From Limnomonas spitsbergensis (taxonomy: Eukaryota; Chlorophyta; Chlorophyceae; Chlamydomonadales), in the NCBI GenBank assembly GCA_037349105.1, contig JAYJMM010000034.1, forward strand, positions 3,348,001 through 3,412,000: DNA of 64,000 bases, written 5' to 3'. The notes under the pieces were generated by a model. That model made no database searches. It worked only from the letters and a program-made list of their open reading frames with translations, and was not told where the DNA came from. The position numbers and the translations under genes were made by a program. Within the stretch, counting starts at the first letter, position 1; every line of letters begins with the position of its first letter. Below are positions 35,930-47,000 of this stretch, piece by piece.

Positions 35930-36965
35930 AACGCACGGTGCAGTCATACGTCGTGACAGTTTGGGCCGCCAGTCAAGCTTTGGTTCCAATCGGGCCTTAT
36001 ATAGGCAGTTAGGCAGCCGCTGGGCGGCCTGCCTAAGGTGGCCTAATAGCCGGGCAAAAAACACTGGTCTCAGGGGCGACCCACTAAATTCGATCCAGCC
36101 CAGTAAACTTGGGGTGTCAGAGTGATTTAAGCCCTTGCCCTAGCCGTCAGCTGGCAGCTGAGACAGACCTGATGGCTGTGGCGTCATGAAACCTAATGTG
36201 GAAAGCAGTTTTAATTGAAGGGTGCTTAAGCTACAATTCATGACAATTCAGCTACAAACCGGCTTTCAGCTAGCAGGGCTTAGTACACAAAGTCCTGGAA
36301 ATGTGGAGGATGCATTGCATGCATGCTTTTAATGCCACAGCATGCTGGATCAACTTAGGGAGCGGGGATGGACAGGTCCTCCGAACGGTGCTAGAGACTT
36401 CTTCCAGTTGTACCGGGGCAGGCTTGAGTGGGATGCCTTGGCTTTTTTGGAAGACGTGGTAGATATCGTCGATGCGTAGACGTTTTTCAGAGGCTGGAAC
36501 TTCCTTTGTCTTTCTTTTCCAGCCTTTGTCCACCCCTTCACTTAATTTCCCACTTTTCCTCCGTTCTTTCTCTCTGGCCCCTGGTGTTTGTTTCATTCTT
36601 TCCTCCCAACCTTTAGTTAGGCGCCCATGTGGCCGAGCCATTTTGGGCAGGGCCGAGAGGTGTAACGTCATTGACAGTAATTTCTGCCGCTCGGGCCATC
36701 GGCCGTAGGCCTGTCAAGGTTAGGTACCCATTGACATATTAGTGATAGCATGGCCGCCCTCCAAAGGGGGTCTGGAGTGCAATTCATTGAATATTGGTAG
36801 GGAGGCTCCCCAACAGGGGCGGGCGGATGGCACAGCAGATGCTGCATGCCCGTGCCGCGACGGCCACAAATGCAAATCCGCATGCCGCCGACCTGGTAGA
36901 CTTTCCAAATTTTCAATACTAGGATAGATATCCCAACCAGAGGGTGAAGCGCCTGAGAGGCGCGT
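35930..36965 (-). repeat. Dispersed element R4, copy interrupted by a retro-insertion
   Basis: The flanks 35930-36284 and 36689-36965 are together the inverted counterpart of 40255-40975 (for example 'gggccgcc', 'gcagttaggcagccgctggg', 'ctgatggctgtggcgtcatga', 'ggtaggcctgtcaagg'-type blocks). The sequence between them is a NL1 retro-insertion that the other copy lacks. No protein is encoded. R4 is probably a non-autonomous transposon. Confidence 0.75.
36285..36688 (+). mobile_element. Retrotransposon NL1 insertion inside R4
   Basis: The plus-strand reading V-E-D-A-L-H-A-C-F-stop, then LRERGWTGPPNGARDFFQLY, then LAFLEDVVDIVDA-stop matches the end of the copy at 35110-35763 (VEDALYACLQC, LREQGCAGTPNGATDFHQLY, LAFVDAVVDIVEG). 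The 3' untranslated region ends GTGTAACGTCATTGAC. Comparison with 40255-40975 gives an empty-site junction 'aagtcctg^ccgctc' with perhaps a 3-bp CTG duplication. It is 5'-truncated and carries a premature stop. Confidence 0.75.
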
Positions 36966-37079
36966 GTCAGGCTTGTGACTTGTAGTGATAGGTTGGCGTT
37001 TATAACTGTGTAGAGGACATGTCTACCAGATCCTTCAGTACATTTCATACCGCTCTTGAATATTTGTCCACCAGGTATA

Positions 37080-38100
37080 AGTCATTGACGTTACACGTCT
37101 GGGCCATGCGTAAATTAAGCTTGGCCACGTCGGCAAACAAAAAGTCAGCGACGAAACTCAAAGGAGAAGGCACGAGAGGAAAGAAAGGAAAGCAAGTTCA
37201 CCTTCCAAAACCAAGGACAGCAACAAAAAGGCCTGGCAAACCATAACCCCAGCCCCTGAAGAAACTAGCCTTGGGGGGAAAACTCAACTACGAGTTCCAC
37301 AAAAGCCAGGGCCTCCCCCCCCCAGAAAACGGAAAGGCTGACCGAAGGATCCCCGCCCCCTGAAAGCAAGAGACAGACAACAAAGGAAAGAGGCAAAGAG
37401 CCAGTCCCCAAGGAGGCAATACAGAAATGCACAAACTAGCCCTCAACAAAGCGAACGACGTCCTCAACAAAAGCAAAAGCCTCCCACCCATGCCTGCCCT
37501 GATATAATTGCCGTCCGTAATTGCAAGTCCGTGGCGCCCTCTGGGGGGCCTGCTCAACCTCGCCCTCAGCATCTCCTTAACGCTAGGGCAATGAAAACAC
37601 ACATGCAGCGCATCCTCCACATGCTGGCCATGACCCTCAACCCAGCACCGCTGGCAGTAGCGTGTGTCATGCTGCTGACCGCTACGACGTCCTCCATTAT
37701 CAGTTGTGTGCTGTCCGCTCCGAGTCGCAGCCTTAAGTTAGTGCACACATGAGCGCACGCCCTTTTGCTAGTGCGGCTCCTGGCGTGCGCCGCCTGTAGG
37801 TTGAAACCAGGCGTGTCAGGCGGCCGCAGACTTGTGTTCGGTGGCGGGGTCCCTAGGGTCTCCTCGGCCGACGACCTCCATCTGCGCCCGTTTAGGTAGC
37901 GTCCACTAGCGCAAGCACCTTGACGACGGGGAGAAGTTGTAGATCGGCCGCTGCCTGGCGCAATTTAGGGACGGCTGTTCCCCGCTCTAGCTCCTCTAAG
38001 GCACCTAGCAGTTCACTGCACAAGTGCATCCTCCAGTGGTATGAATGACCTGCGCGCGTTGCATATCAGCTGCCATGGCTGCCGCCAGCCCGCCATGAAT
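37080..38100 (-). mobile_element. Non-LTR retrotransposon NL1, degraded copy
   Basis: Minus-strand blocks TNLRLRLGADSTQ, MEDALHVCFHCPSVKEMLRA and AFVEDVVRFVEG-stop (about 37440) line up with the copy at 34938-35770. Upstream blocks to about 38060 match its Cys-rich region with several frame changes. The 3' end GTGTAACGTCAATGAC lies near 37080. A longer, more decayed 3' untranslated region than in the sister copy separates stop and terminus. Confidence 0.7.
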
Positions 38101-38275
38101 GGGATGTCGTCATGTTCTGCAGGTGCTACCGCTACATTGTAGAAGCGAAGCACATGGCGCCACCTGAGTAGCGCGCGAGCTGTATATCAGCTGCCATGGC
38201 TGCCGCCACGAATGGGCTGTCTTCTTGTGCTACCGGTGCTACCGCTGCATTGTAGAAGCGAAGCACATGGCGCCA
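38060..38275. repeat. Two-copy tandem duplication, about 120 bp
   Basis: 'tatcagctgccatggctgcc' ... 'tgtagaagcgaagcacatgg' 'cgccacc' occurs at about 38062-38153 and again at about 38184-38274 with a few substitutions. No coding role is seen. Confidence 0.75.
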
Positions 38276-39019
38276 CCAGCCTCGTTGTTACGGTCGGATC
38301 TTTCGCTCTCCCATGACTCCCCAACTGGCGGCGGACGCAGGGAGCCCCACTGCCTGGCGCATGTGCTGTAGAAAGCTGGACTGCAACTTGTTCTGGTGAT
38401 AGTGTTGCGGTCGAAGGTGTCAATGGTATAAGTGAGTGGGCTGTAGTTATGGTCCTTACCCAGCTTCGTAGAGGTCCGATTAGGGGAAGGGGGAGAGAGG
38501 CTGAGGAAGGGCTACTTGAGCTACGTAACGTGGGTTGATCAAGGTTTAAACCCTTTAGTGAACACCACCGCTCCAACGGTGACTACTCAGGAGCTTTCCA
38601 ACGTTTGTTTGGTCAACTCTGAAATAAACACTGGTGTCTTTGGGTGCAAGAAGAGGGCATGCAGAGGGGAAGGCGAGGCCTGGTCACTGCAGGTTGTCCC
38701 AGAGGAGACTGCACTTCACTTTTTCAGGAGGTCATGGGGAAAGGGTGTTGCAGTGTTTAAAGCGAGGTGCAAATCCCCCCTTCCGTGGCTGTGGATTCAC
38801 CTGTTAGTCTGGAAAACTTTGTGGGGACCCAAAATCCACAAACAAAATAAAGGATGCGGTGTTCCGCGAGGACAATTGTTGGCAGCCAGCACGCTTGGGC
38901 ACGGCCTAGGCCAGTCACATCCCTACTTATCTGATCTGCTGCGGGTATGCACCATTCTAAGCCTGATCTGCTGGGCAGGCTTCTCGCCGTGACAATAGCA
39001 ACCCAGACACCTTACCCGA

Positions 39020-39170
39020 GATGCATGCATTCAATAACATCTCACCTCTGGGCCCTGCTCAAAAAGGCTTGGCGCCCAAGTATCAGGTTGGGAGAAGAAG
39101 GCTGAAGGCAAGAGGAAAGAAAGACAGGAAAACTGAAGGGAAGAATGTTATGCCCCCCCCCAGTGAAATG
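39020..39170 (-). mobile_element. Retrotransposon NL1, 3' terminus only
   Basis: 'ttcaataacatctcacctct' followed by 'gggccctgctcaaaaaggct' is the complement-strand end of the family (compare 34940-35000), followed by an A/G-rich tract like the family 3' untranslated region. The rest of 38280-39730 holds no gene I can support. Confidence 0.5.
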
Positions 39171-39733
39171 AAGGCAGAGACACAGGTGCCTGCATTCAAA
39201 GACTGAATTAGTGGGGATGTCTATGGCAAGAAGTTATCACCAATAACTGTGTAGCTGTACCGTCAACAACAGTATGTTCCCAGGAGACAATAGGTTGACT
39301 CAGGTCCATCAAGACCAGAGATCTCTCATGAGCACAGGGTAGTCAATCCGGCCGTGATGGGTTGCATTCTTGCATCGTCAGGTGGTGAGGTGGAGTATCT
39401 CAACTGCCGAGCAAACCATCTTCTGCGTGAAAGGGGCAGTCCTTGTACCAACCCTCTTGAATGCAGGCTCTGCTCAATGAGTATTTCCATCTCTGTGAAT
39501 GTCGATATATACATGATCGAGGATGCATAAATTTGAAACTGCCAGTGCAGGATGTATACATTAAGCAGTCAAATAAGGTTGTCAGTAATTAATCTGCTAT
39601 CTGAAGCGCCCTTCCGTTGGCTGCCTGAAACGTCCCTGCCCCTGTCCCTTCTCAAAAAGCTCCGAACCCGCGTGTTTTTTCCCTCTGGGAAGCTGGCTTT
39701 ACGTGGCAGTCTCGCTATAATTGTTTTGTCTAT

Positions 39734-42700
39734 ATGTCTACCCGGACAGTTTCCGCAGAGCTGTCCGAGATTCACAAACAGGTCAAGGCAATTTCAAGAC
39801 CTTCGAGCAGCAAGAAAGCGCAGCAGGATGAGGCGCAGCGGCTCATTTCTTCGCAGCGCTCTCAAATTGAAAAGCTTAAGCAGGAGAACAAGCAGCTACA
39901 GGATGAGCTGTCTGAGGACCCAAGGGTGCGGGCCTTCGACCCCACTCCTCAGCGACGCAGCGCAAGCCGCAGCGGAATTGTGTCCGACACGCGGCATTAC
40001 ATGCATATATAGCTTGCAGTGCATCACCATACTGGGTCGCTGGCCATTCCAGAAAGGGCACATCCCATGCGCACCACCCATGCTAGAGACATCCCATGCA
40101 CACCTGCCACGCGCAGGGTGGTGCCTCCACCTTGAGCTCCCAGCAGGATCGGATCGAGAAGCTGAATGAACTGGTGGACACATACTCTAGAAAGGTATGA
40201 ACACCGCTGAATGATCTGGTGGACATGTCCTGTATACAGGTGTACACGCCAACCTTGCACTAGATGTCCCAAGCCTGACACGCGCCTCTCGGGCGCTGCA
40301 CCCTCTGGGTGGGATATCTAACCTAGTATTGAAGGTTTGGACAGCCTACCATGTCGTCGGCATGAGGATTTGCATTCGTGGCCGTTGCGGCACGGGCTTG
40401 CAGGATCTGCTGTGCCATCCGCGCGTCCCTGTTGGGGAGCCTCCCCACCAATATTCAATGAACTGCACTACAGACCCCCTTTGGAGGGCGGCCAGGCGAA
40501 CACTTATGTGTCCATGGGTACCTAACCTTGACAGGCCTACGGCCGATGGCCTGAGCGGCAGGACTTCCTGTACCAAGCCATGCTGGCCGAAGGCCGGTTT
40601 GTAGCTGAATTGTAGCTGAAGCACCCTACAATCAAAACTGCTGTCCGCATAAGGTCTCATGACGCCACAGCCATCAGGTCTGTCTCAGCTGCCAGCAGAC
40701 GGCTCAAGCAAGGGCTCAAATCCCTCTGACACCCCAGGTTCTCTAGGCTTGATCGAAGTCAGAGGGTCGCCGCTAAGGCCAGTGTTTCTTTTTTCGGCTG
40801 TTAGGCCAACTTCAGCGGGTCGCCCAGCGGCCGCCTAACTGCCTATTGCCCGATTGGGACCAAACCTTGACCGGCCTACGGCTGGCGGCCCAAACAGCAT
40901 GGCTATCCGCAACTGGGGCCTCCAGCTGGAGGTCGGAGTGTAGCTGACAGGTGGCTGCATCACGAAAAAAGGAAATACGGGGTAAGGCGCCGCTGGGTCA
41001 CGCGGCGGGCTGCAGCGGGGGATAGGTAGCGAGCTGACGCCGCGGTTCGGGGCCGCCGCTTCAACCTGTATTTAGTCAGTAGGGCTCCATGAGAGCACGT
41101 TGCTGAATCTCTCTCCGCGCGCTTCCGTTCAGATCGAGATGGAGGGGCGGCAGCTGGAGTCGATGCAGCAGGAGCTGGAGCTGACGCAGGCAAAGGTGTG
41201 TGTGGTGCTGTTTTATTTAGCGCACTCCACCTACCAATCAGCTGCTTCAGGGCCTACGGCCAGGGGGGGGGCTTTTGCAGCGAGCGCTGCGTCTTGGGCC
41301 ACCTGCCGTGGGCATATCAAAGTTTGGTTCTCATGGGCCCAGCGGTGGCTGGCTGGCTACCCGACGGCCCCGCAGAAGAGGCCTGGCGTGCATTGAACAT
41401 GTGTGTATTGATGTCTGTGCTAGGGCCGCACTGCTATTTCTTCAGGTCATGCTAAGGCTGCACCTAGCTTTCATGGGGCCGTGCTGAAGCCGCATTGTTT
41501 TCTCTTGAGTGAACAGGGCGCAGTGTGTGCCGAGTAGTCTGCTGTCCAAAAGTTATGGCCACACCGAATTGGCCAGCTTCTCGCCGGGTCACCCTATGTA
41601 GGGTTGAGCTTAACCCTTGACTCTAAAGCAGCCGCACTGGCCAGCCTGTCGCCGGGGTTACTCTATTCAGGGCTGAGCTAAACTCTGAACCCTTAAGCCG
41701 CCTCACTGGCCAGCCTGTCGCCGGGTTGCAATATTTAGGGTTGAGCTAAACCCCACACATTTAAGCAGTCGTACTGGCCAGCCTGTTGCCGGGGTAACGC
41801 TATTTTGGGGTTAAGCTTCACCCTCACACTGCCGAGTTTGCCTAGTTTAGGGTTTAGGGCTGCCATCCATCGTAATGATCGTTTTTCAGGGGTGAGGGAT
41901 AATACTTTCAAACACTGCTCATGGAATGTTGACGACAGTTTTAGTCATAAATCGAGAGTTGTACAGCCAGAGGGGCAGCACTTAAATACCAACATATAAT
42001 TAATTCATGCCTTTGGGAAGGCTGTTTCAATCTACGGCATGGTTGACTTTCTATATCCATGCCTCAGGGCGCCTTCATATCTTATTCCCCTGTGAAATTA
42101 TATCAGGTGTGGGTAAAGCACCGCAGCCAAGATGCGTGTCACGTCTCAACATCTTGAGCAGCCGGGGTCGGCCGCATCGTGCCCCCTGGCTAATCCCTGG
42201 TATGCCCTCTGTTAGGGTCCTCTTCCTCTCCCACCTCTCCCTCTGCCATTTCTCTCCTCTTTCACTCCCCATCAGGCTCGTCTCCTGCTCCCACCCCCCT
42301 CTGCCTTTTCTCCCCTCTTTCGCTCTCTTTCAGGTGCCCCTACCGCTCCCTCATCCCCTTACCGTGCCTGTACCCTGTTGCTCCTAGGTGCACGAGATGC
42401 GCAAGGCAACAGGCGGGACCAACGGCCCGGTGGACAATGCAAGACAGACTGCAAAGCACATGCTGGTGGGTGGGACCCTGCAGTGCTGGGCGAGGGTGCA
42501 TGGGAGCGCATGGGAGCGCATGGAGAGTATCTGGACCGCACAGGATGATCCGTATGAAGCCTGAGTTGGATGCGTTAAGGGCTCAAGGCTAGCGATGTCA
42601 TGCATTCTTCATTGTGGAGAGGATGGGTCTGGATACATCCCCTGTGTTGCCTAACGGTAATTACTTACACAATTTCTGAACTACGGCGCAATTGCACAGC

Positions 42701-43827
42701 ACTGGTCTGGATGCCTCCTCTGTGGGACCTTCTTACGTGGGCTAGGAGCTCTGCGTGCCTGCGTCTGGCCTGTGCTGATATGCTAGAAAACTGCTTTGAT
42801 TTCGATTCCAAGCACTGCTGCGCCTAGCGCTATGAAGCCCAGTGGTTTCCCCACAGTTTTTCGCTGCTATCCAAGTGCTAGAAAACAGCTTATGCGGGAA
42901 CATTTGTCAGGGGTATAAATCGTGATGCTATGCTTCCCCGAGCAGAATCCAAGAGACATGTTTATTGCTGGACAGGTGCTGGAAAATCGGCTGCAGCAGG
43001 CTGAGCAGAAGTTTTCGGAGACCATCAGCCGCAACCGCGAGCTGCGCTCCGAGATTGAGAGCATGAACAAACAGAGGGAGACGTTTGACCAGGTGTGGGG
43101 TGTAGAAGGATGAATAAACAGATGGAGACGTTTGACCAGGTGTGGGGTGTGGAAAGATGAACAAGCAGAGGGAGACGTTTGACCAGGTGTGGGGTGTGGA
43201 AGGCTGAACTGCGGATATCGTTAAAATCTTGTTAAGCCGCGATGTTTTGGGGGAGAAAAGCATAGGGAGGCGTTTGACCAGATGTGGGGTGTGGAAGGAT
43301 GAACAAGCTGAGGGAGACGTTTGGTCCTGTGGGGAGGGCCAGGAAGCAGCTGAAGCCAGCGAGCATGGCATTGAAAGGCCACTTGTTTTCAGAACTGATC
43401 CCCAGCCTGCATGGAAGGGGTGCAACGGGGCTTGTAGGGCATGCGGAGCTTGGAGGGCAGGGGAGGATGAGGAGCATGGAGGGCAGGGGAGCATGAGGAG
43501 CATGAGGAGCTTGGAGGGCAGGGGACGATGAGGAGCATGGGAGCATGGGGTTCCCACCCCATGATGAAAGCACCGGCGCTGGTAATGGTGTATCTTGGAA
43601 TAATGCCGTTCTGAAAGACATGATTGGACCGGTTGAAAACAGGGCGAGCTCAAGAGCTTTGCCTTTGCTCTGATGCTTGCAGGGCCAGCTCAAGATTGAG
43701 AAGGATCTGCATGCACGGAGGGCTGAGGTCATTGCGTTACAGGATGCGTCTCATCTGGCGAATGAGGCACGCACTGCAGCGCTGAGTCAGCTGGAAATAC
43801 TCAAGACACAGGTGGAGGAGGGGGAGA

Positions 43828-43911
<84 letters not shown>

Positions 43912-44012
43912 GGTGCGGGGGAGGAGGGAGGGGGGGGGGAGGGGGAGCAATACGATAGGGGGTAAAGGGACAGGAGGCTGGATGAAGGAGTAATAGGATA
44001 GGATGGGTGTGT

Positions 44013-44058
<46 letters not shown>

Positions 44059-47000
44059 GGAAGGGGCAATACCCCAGGATGGGGGGGGGGGGGAGGCGAG
44101 GGGGCAATGTCCCAAGGGGAATATGTGTGTGGAGGGGGGGAGAGGAGGGGCTATACCCCTTCACCTGCAGACAGACAGGCAGGCAAGAAGCACAGGGTTT
44201 AGGGTCATGACAGTCATAGACCCTGGATCATAAACCGTTAACCCTAAACCAGGCAAGAAGCACAGGGTTTATTGTCATGACAGTCATAAACCCTGGATCC
44301 TAAACCCTAAACCCTAGCACGACAAGAAGCACAGGGTTTAGGGTCATGAGTTCATGGTAGTCATAAACCCTGGATCATAAACCGCATTTAGGCAGAAAAG
44401 GAGCTAGGCCCTAAACCCTGCAAACCCTTGAGCCCAAACCTGCATGCAGGCAGATAAGGAGAGCAAGTTCTGAACCCCAAACCTTTACTCTGAACCTGCA
44501 TGCAGGCAGATAAGGAGCAAGGCCCTGAACCCCAAACATTTACCCTACACCTGCATGCAGGCAGATAAGGAGCAAAGCCTCTTTGAGCATGAGTCCCGTG
44601 AGCTGACCCGCTGCCTCGCCAGCGACCAGAAGCTGCTGCAAGCTCAGGCGCAGCGGCTGGAGCGCCTGCTGGGCGGTCCGGACGAAGACGACGAGCAGGT
44701 GGTGGAGCTCCCTGGAAGCCAGACGTTTGCAGAGGCGGTGGACGCGCTGGCAAAGGTGCGCTCGGCCTGGGCAGAGGGACAAGGGTTCTTTATGATTGAG
44801 ATTTAATGGAGGGGCAGGGGCAAGGGCAGGGGCTCTTCTGATTGTGATAAACTGAGGGGAAAGGGCAGGACAGGGCGTGGCAGAGGCAGGGTAGGAATTT
44901 TTTCTTCTGATTGTGACATCATGGAAGGGCATGTGCGAGGTCGGGGGCAAGCTGAGAGTGCTGCCAGCCCAGCTTCATTAATTCAGAGGCATCAGTGGCA
45001 TTCATTCAGAGACTATCTCTACCGGAGAGTGGGTGGAAGGGGATTTTCATATTTATGTACCTTTGTCTGCTTGTTTGGTCTGCACATGTGCAGGCCGCTG
45101 GCTTGGATGCGGTCAATGTCACGGCACTGGTTGCGCACTACGGCCAGCTGGAGGCGGCCAACTTTGCTTCTTTCAACGAATGCAATGCGGCCAACGAGCG
45201 CATCGCGGTCTTGCAGAAGGAGATCCGTGCGCTGCAGGTGGGTGGGATGTGTGTGTGTGTGTGAGGGGGTGTTGTACTGTTGCACTGCCTGTATCACGGT
45301 AATGCAGAAAGAGATCCGCGCGCTGCAGGTGGGTGGTGAGTGCATGGTGTAGGGGGGGTCGCAGCCGGCTTTTGAGGTGGGCAGTGGGCCAGTAGGAGTG
45401 GGTGGTACTGTTGTACTGCCAGCATGGAATTTATGTAGAGGGAGATCCGCGCGCTGCAGGTGGGCAGTATGGGAGGAGGGGTTATGTCTGTGGGGGGGAT
45501 ACAGGAGCCCCTGTGATGTGGGAGAGGCAGCTTGACACTCGTTCAGGCCAAAACTGCGGATTTTATGTGGTGCCGCGGCGTAACTCCTCGAGCTCTGCTT
45601 TGCACTTTAGAGAATCATCGGTACAGCTCAGGTGCCCTGAGGGCACTCAAGCAGAGCTATACTGATGATTCTCATAAGTGCGAAGCAGCCTGCCCGCTTC
45701 TGGCTAGGGCTGGTGAGATTTGGGGGCAGGTGGGACGAGCACGCTGCAAGAAAAATACGAATCTGGCCCTGGTTCCGAATCGTGTCTTTACCCCTAAAGG
45801 CATTTTCTGTCATCACCACATGTAGTGGTGGCTAGAGGCCCCGGTTCTATTTACGGCTATGGGGGGGGGCACTTTGTATTGGTGACTCCGACCTGGTATG
45901 AAAGGAGTATTTTTGAAGTGGCTTGATTTAGATGGCTTTATTCATGGCTTCACTTTAGATTTGACTCGTTTCAGATTAACAAAACCCAACGACGGAGGCC
46001 ACTGTAATAACCATCGGAAACTGTCATGCACCACATAAACTTGGAAAGGCTACTCATCTGGGAATGTGCATGGGGTAGGGTGCATGCGCACCCATGGGAC
46101 CAACATACGCAATTCCGCATTTCACACAATGCAAGGGGCTGAATGTGCATGCGGGGTTACTGTACTGCTGTACCTGCCGGGGCTGAATGTGCATGCGGGG
46201 TACTGTACTGCTGTACCTGCCGGGGCTGAATGTGCATGCGGGGGTACTGTACTGCTGTACCTGCCGGGGCTGAATGTGCATGCGGGGTACTGTACTGCTG
46301 TACCTGCCGGGGCTGAATGTGCATGCGGGGGTACTGTACTGCTGTACCTGCCGGGGCTGAATGTGCATGCAGGGGTACTGTACTGCTGTACCTGCCGGGG
46401 CTGAATGTGCATGCGGGGGTACTGTACTGCTGTACCTGTCGGGGCTGAATGTGCATGCGGGGTACTGTACTGCTGTACCTGCCGGGGCTGAATGTGCATG
46501 CGGGGTACTGTACTGCTGTACCTGCCGGGGCTGAATGTGCATGCGGGGTACTGTACTGCTGTACCTGCCGGGGCTGAATGTGCATGCGGGGGTACTGTAC
46601 TGCTGTACCTGCCGGGGCTGAAGGTGCATGCGGGGGTACTGTACTGCTGTACCTGCCGGGGCTGAATGTGCAAGCGGTGGTGCTGAGCAAGAGGGGGCTG
46701 AATGTGCAAGCGGGGGTGTTGTGTTCATGGCCAGGGGCTGAGCATGCGGGTGGATGGCCGCGAATGAGGGCAGCGGTTGTCAATTCGCGCATTGGGCTGT
46801 GCATTCAGGCAACACGCAGGCATGCATGTGGGCATGGGAGTGTGCATGTAGGCAGTGTGCATGTGGGCGGGAGATGTACATGCATGTGGTGCGCATGCGG
46901 GCGGGGTGTTTGAGGGCGGGGTAATGTACATCAATGCAAATGCTAGGGTAGAGTGTATGCATTGCATGGCTGTAGATTCGAGCATAAATTGCAAGTACTT

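Noticed and set aside
43677..44233. Poly-glycine protein and antisense poly-proline proteins
   Set aside because: They are translations of homopolymer G tracts in an intron. Only 43683-43811 is part of a real exon.
44185..44400. Chromosome end / telomere
   Set aside because: Only a few TTTAGGG-type motifs, in both orientations and inside a gene; normal sequence continues on both sides.
46054..46804. Minus-strand 'SAPAGTAVQYP' repeat proteins
   Set aside because: Artefact of the 43/44-bp minisatellite inside intron 8 of a plus-strand gene.
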